Assembly (NCBI GenBank): GCA_965248775.1
Contig: OZ252150.1
Location: forward strand, 3,534,001 to 3,598,000
Length of the DNA: 64,000 nucleotides
DNA from: JBHHUI01 sp965248775
Lineage (GTDB): Bacteria; Chloroflexota; Anaerolineae; Anaerolineales; JBHHUI01
Direction: 5' to 3'
This document shows positions 62,440-64,000 of the stretch, piece after piece; position 1 is the stretch's first letter, and each line of letters begins with the position of its first letter. The position numbers and the translations under genes were made by a program. The notes under the pieces were generated by a model that saw only the letters and a program-made list of their open reading frames with translations, was not told the origin of the DNA and did no database searches.

Positions 62440-63346
62440 AGACGTGAATGTGAAAAATAAAATCGGAGAATTTTTCGTCGGCTGCCCGATCTGGGCATTC
62501 AAAGGTTGGGTCGCCAACTTCTTTCCTGCCGGGACAAAATCAGCGGACTTTTTGCGTGAATACGCACGTCGTCTGACAACCGTCGAAGGAAATACCACCT
62601 TTTACGCTGTGCCTTCGGCGACAACGATCGAGCGCTGGCGCGATGCCACGCCTGCGGATTTTCAATTTGCACCGAAAATACCACGCACGGTAAGCCATAC
62701 TGGACTGCTCATGCCCAAAGCGGATGAGGCCCAACGCTTCGCCGAGCACATGCGTGGACTCGACTCACGGCTCGGCCCGCTATTTCTGCAACTCCCGCCA
62801 CGCTATTCACCCTCTCATTGGGATGATCTCCGCAATTTCATCGAAGCATGGCCGTCCGACAATGCGCTGGCAGTCGAAGTGCGCAATCGCGGCTGGTTCG
62901 AGTCTCCGCACCACGAAGCATTGAATGCGATGCTAGAAGAACACGATGTGGCCCGAGTCCTGATTGATACCCGACCGATCCGCGATTTGCCGGGCGCTAA
63001 AGTCGAACGTGGCAATGTCGAAGTTCTTATGGGCCAGGCACGGGAGCGCAAACCGGATGTGCCGTTATTACCCGGTCGGACAGCCCGGTTCGCATTCGTG
63101 CGATACATTGGACACCCGGACGTACCGGCGAATAGTGAATTTCTCGACGAATGGGCGGATCACATTGCCGGTTGGCTGCAAGCCGGCGCCGACGTCTTCG
63201 CCTTTTGCCATTGTCCGGATGAAACGCATTCGCCGGCGATCTGCCGCGCACTGCATACCCGTGTCGCAGCCCAAATTGAGGTAGCGCCGCTCCCGTGGGA
63301 TGAAGCTGATCAGATGGAATCGGACGGGCAGCGCAGGTTGTTCTGA
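62405..63346 (+). CDS. DUF72 family protein
   Basis: A TIM-barrel-like DUF72 (YecE) protein: FVGCPIWAFKGWVANFFP near the start, VEGNTTFYAVPS, then FLQLPPRYSP, LAVEVRNRGWF and a C-terminal YIGH...DEWADHIAGWLQAGADVFAFCHCPDETHSPA. The family function is unknown. The ATG at 62405 overlaps comEC by 35 bp; GTG codons at 62444 and 62450 just after the comEC stop are alternative starts. Confidence 0.88.
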   Translation: MARKSGHGQNAEDVNVKNKIGEFFVGCPIWAFKGWVANFFPAGTKSADFLREYARRLTTVEGNTTFYAVPSATTIERWRDATPADFQFAPKIPRTVSHTGLLMPKADEAQRFAEHMRGLDSRLGPLFLQLPPRYSPSHWDDLRNFIEAWPSDNALAVEVRNRGWFESPHHEALNAMLEEHDVARVLIDTRPIRDLPGAKVERGNVEVLMGQARERKPDVPLLPGRTARFAFVRYIGHPDVPANSEFLDEWADHIAGWLQAGADVFAFCHCPDETHSPAICRALHTRVAAQIEVAPLPWDEADQMESDGQRRLF

Positions 63347-63365
63347 GATTCTCGTGAGAATGCTG

Positions 63366-63825
63366 CTATAGATTCAGAATGGGTGGCTTGCGATCATCCC
63401 ATGGCCGGGCGTGCTCGAATTGACCTGCCAGCCGAAACAATGTTGCTTCGTCTCCCATCCGGCCGGCGAACTGCATCCCGACGGGGAGCCCGGCGGCATT
63501 CCAATGCAGTGGCACTGACATGGCCGGTTGGCCGGTGACATTGAACAATGGTGTAGAGGGAATGAAATCAAAGGTTTCGGCGGCAAGTTTTTCGACCAGT
63601 CCGACAGCTTTGAGCAGCCAGCCCGCGTTCAGCCGCCCGACGATTTTGCTGAGCGCCAGATCTGCTCCCGACAGTTCGAGTTTCCCGATCTGAAACGGCG
63701 GTTCACCCAGGGTGGGGGTCAGTAGCATATCGTAATCCTCGAAGAATCTGCCAATGTCACGAGCGGCCATTTGGAGAGAGCGCGCGGCGTTGGCATAGTC
63801 CACTGCGCGCATAGATTTGCCTAAG
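63366..63825 (-). pseudogene. Amidase, C-terminal fragment cut off by an IS element
   Basis: About 150 residues match the C-terminal end of amidase-signature enzymes (YDMLLTPTLGEPPF, PLFNVTGQPAMSVPLHWNAAGLPVGMQFAGR, LAGQFEHARPW). The catalytic Ser-Ser-Lys part is missing. The reading extends upstream of the ATG at 63812 (LGKS) into the end of the IS5-like element, so the gene was truncated by that insertion. Confidence 0.8.
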
Positions 63826-64000
63826 AGAGTGTTTCTTAAAGGCCGGGTAAGCTTGGCGAATGACCAAATTCACCCAACCCTACCCGACAGACCTGAAGTA
63901 TAGCGAATGGCAATTGATTTCGGAATTCTTTCCAACGTATACGCGCGGACGTCCGCGCAAATGGAAATTGTGGCAGATCGTGAATGCCATCTTGTATCTG
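63826..64000 (+). mobile_element. IS5-like insertion sequence, left end only
   Basis: A likely terminal repeat GAGAGTGTTTCTTAAA starts at about 63826, directly after the amidase fragment. The transposase begins 34 bp inside. The other end lies outside the window. Confidence 0.65.
63860..64000 (+). CDS. IS5-family transposase, N-terminal part
   Basis: Forty-seven residues to the window edge: MTKFTQPYPTDLKYSEWQLI, then SEFFP and GRPRKWKLWQIVNAILYL. The pattern YPTDL-x-x-x-EW and the GRPRK-x-x-x-x-x-IVNAILYL helix is that of the DUF4096 N-terminal domain of IS5-group transposases. Truncated by the window, so intactness cannot be judged. Confidence 0.85.
   Translation, partial: MTKFTQPYPTDLKYSEWQLISEFFPTYTRGRPRKWKLWQIVNAILYL

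Overview
This 64-kb window is bacterial chromosome, most likely from the phylum Chloroflexota (Anaerolineae/Caldilineae-like). That placement is an inference from three things: the mixture of protein types, a chlD-type chelatase gene with a -1 frameshift site, and a NusG with a long acidic N-terminus. It is not proven by a marker gene. Most of the window is dense housekeeping sequence. It is broken at several points by insertion sequences.

Layout. 1-4018 (minus strand): end of a cell-surface polysaccharide cluster with a polysaccharide deacetylase, two family-2 glycosyltransferases and a response-regulator/glycosyltransferase fusion. 4038-9306: an IS1-family element, a DUF427 gene, and a three-level nest of elements (IS3 inside ISKra4 inside IS200/IS605), dated by target duplications. 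9882-21900 (plus): branched-chain amino acid operon ilvB-ilvN-CBS-ilvC-leuA-leuC-leuD-cimA-ybaK-leuB, ending in pheA. 21965-24015 (minus): a ChlI/ChlD chelatase gene read through an A-AAA-AAG frameshift site. 24143-35087 (plus): rpsA, clpC, a wrecked IS3 element sitting in the loop of the clpC terminator, radA, a PIN-TRAM membrane protein, cysS and rlmB. 35149-40849: tRNA-Thr, tRNA-Tyr, tRNA-Thr, tuf, rpmG, tRNA-Trp, secE, nusG, rplK, rplA, rplJ, rplL, the classical translation/elongation cluster. 41002-46989: ECF sigma/anti-sigma pair, Nudix hydrolase, SGNH hydrolase, a large membrane glycosyltransferase and a bifunctional-nuclease-family protein. 47018-50528: dnaB with an attenuator-like leader, a DnaD-like protein and a helicase loader with two AAA+ modules. 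50594-55798: DinB, CBS protein, an anion transporter split by an IS701-family element, and a frameshifted repeat-rich membrane protein. 56153-59427 (minus): two multidomain signalling proteins. 60010-63346: comEC with a degenerate metallo-beta-lactamase domain, and a DUF72 protein. 63366-64000: an amidase truncated by an IS5-like element that runs off the window.

The most unusual signal is a family of short, multi-hairpin inserts built from the heptamer ACCCAGT/ACTGGGT and the word GATGCAGTCTGCAC. Three copies are exactly 81 bp. They sit inside transposase genes at 6821, 6925 and 28524, and related inserts of other lengths lie at about 6517, 29138, 29260, 29385, 29520 and 51251. Removing them precisely rejoins the transposase reading frames, and no target duplication is left behind. 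They look like a TSD-less, non-autonomous mobile hairpin family that accumulates in dead IS elements. I do not recognise it as a named family.
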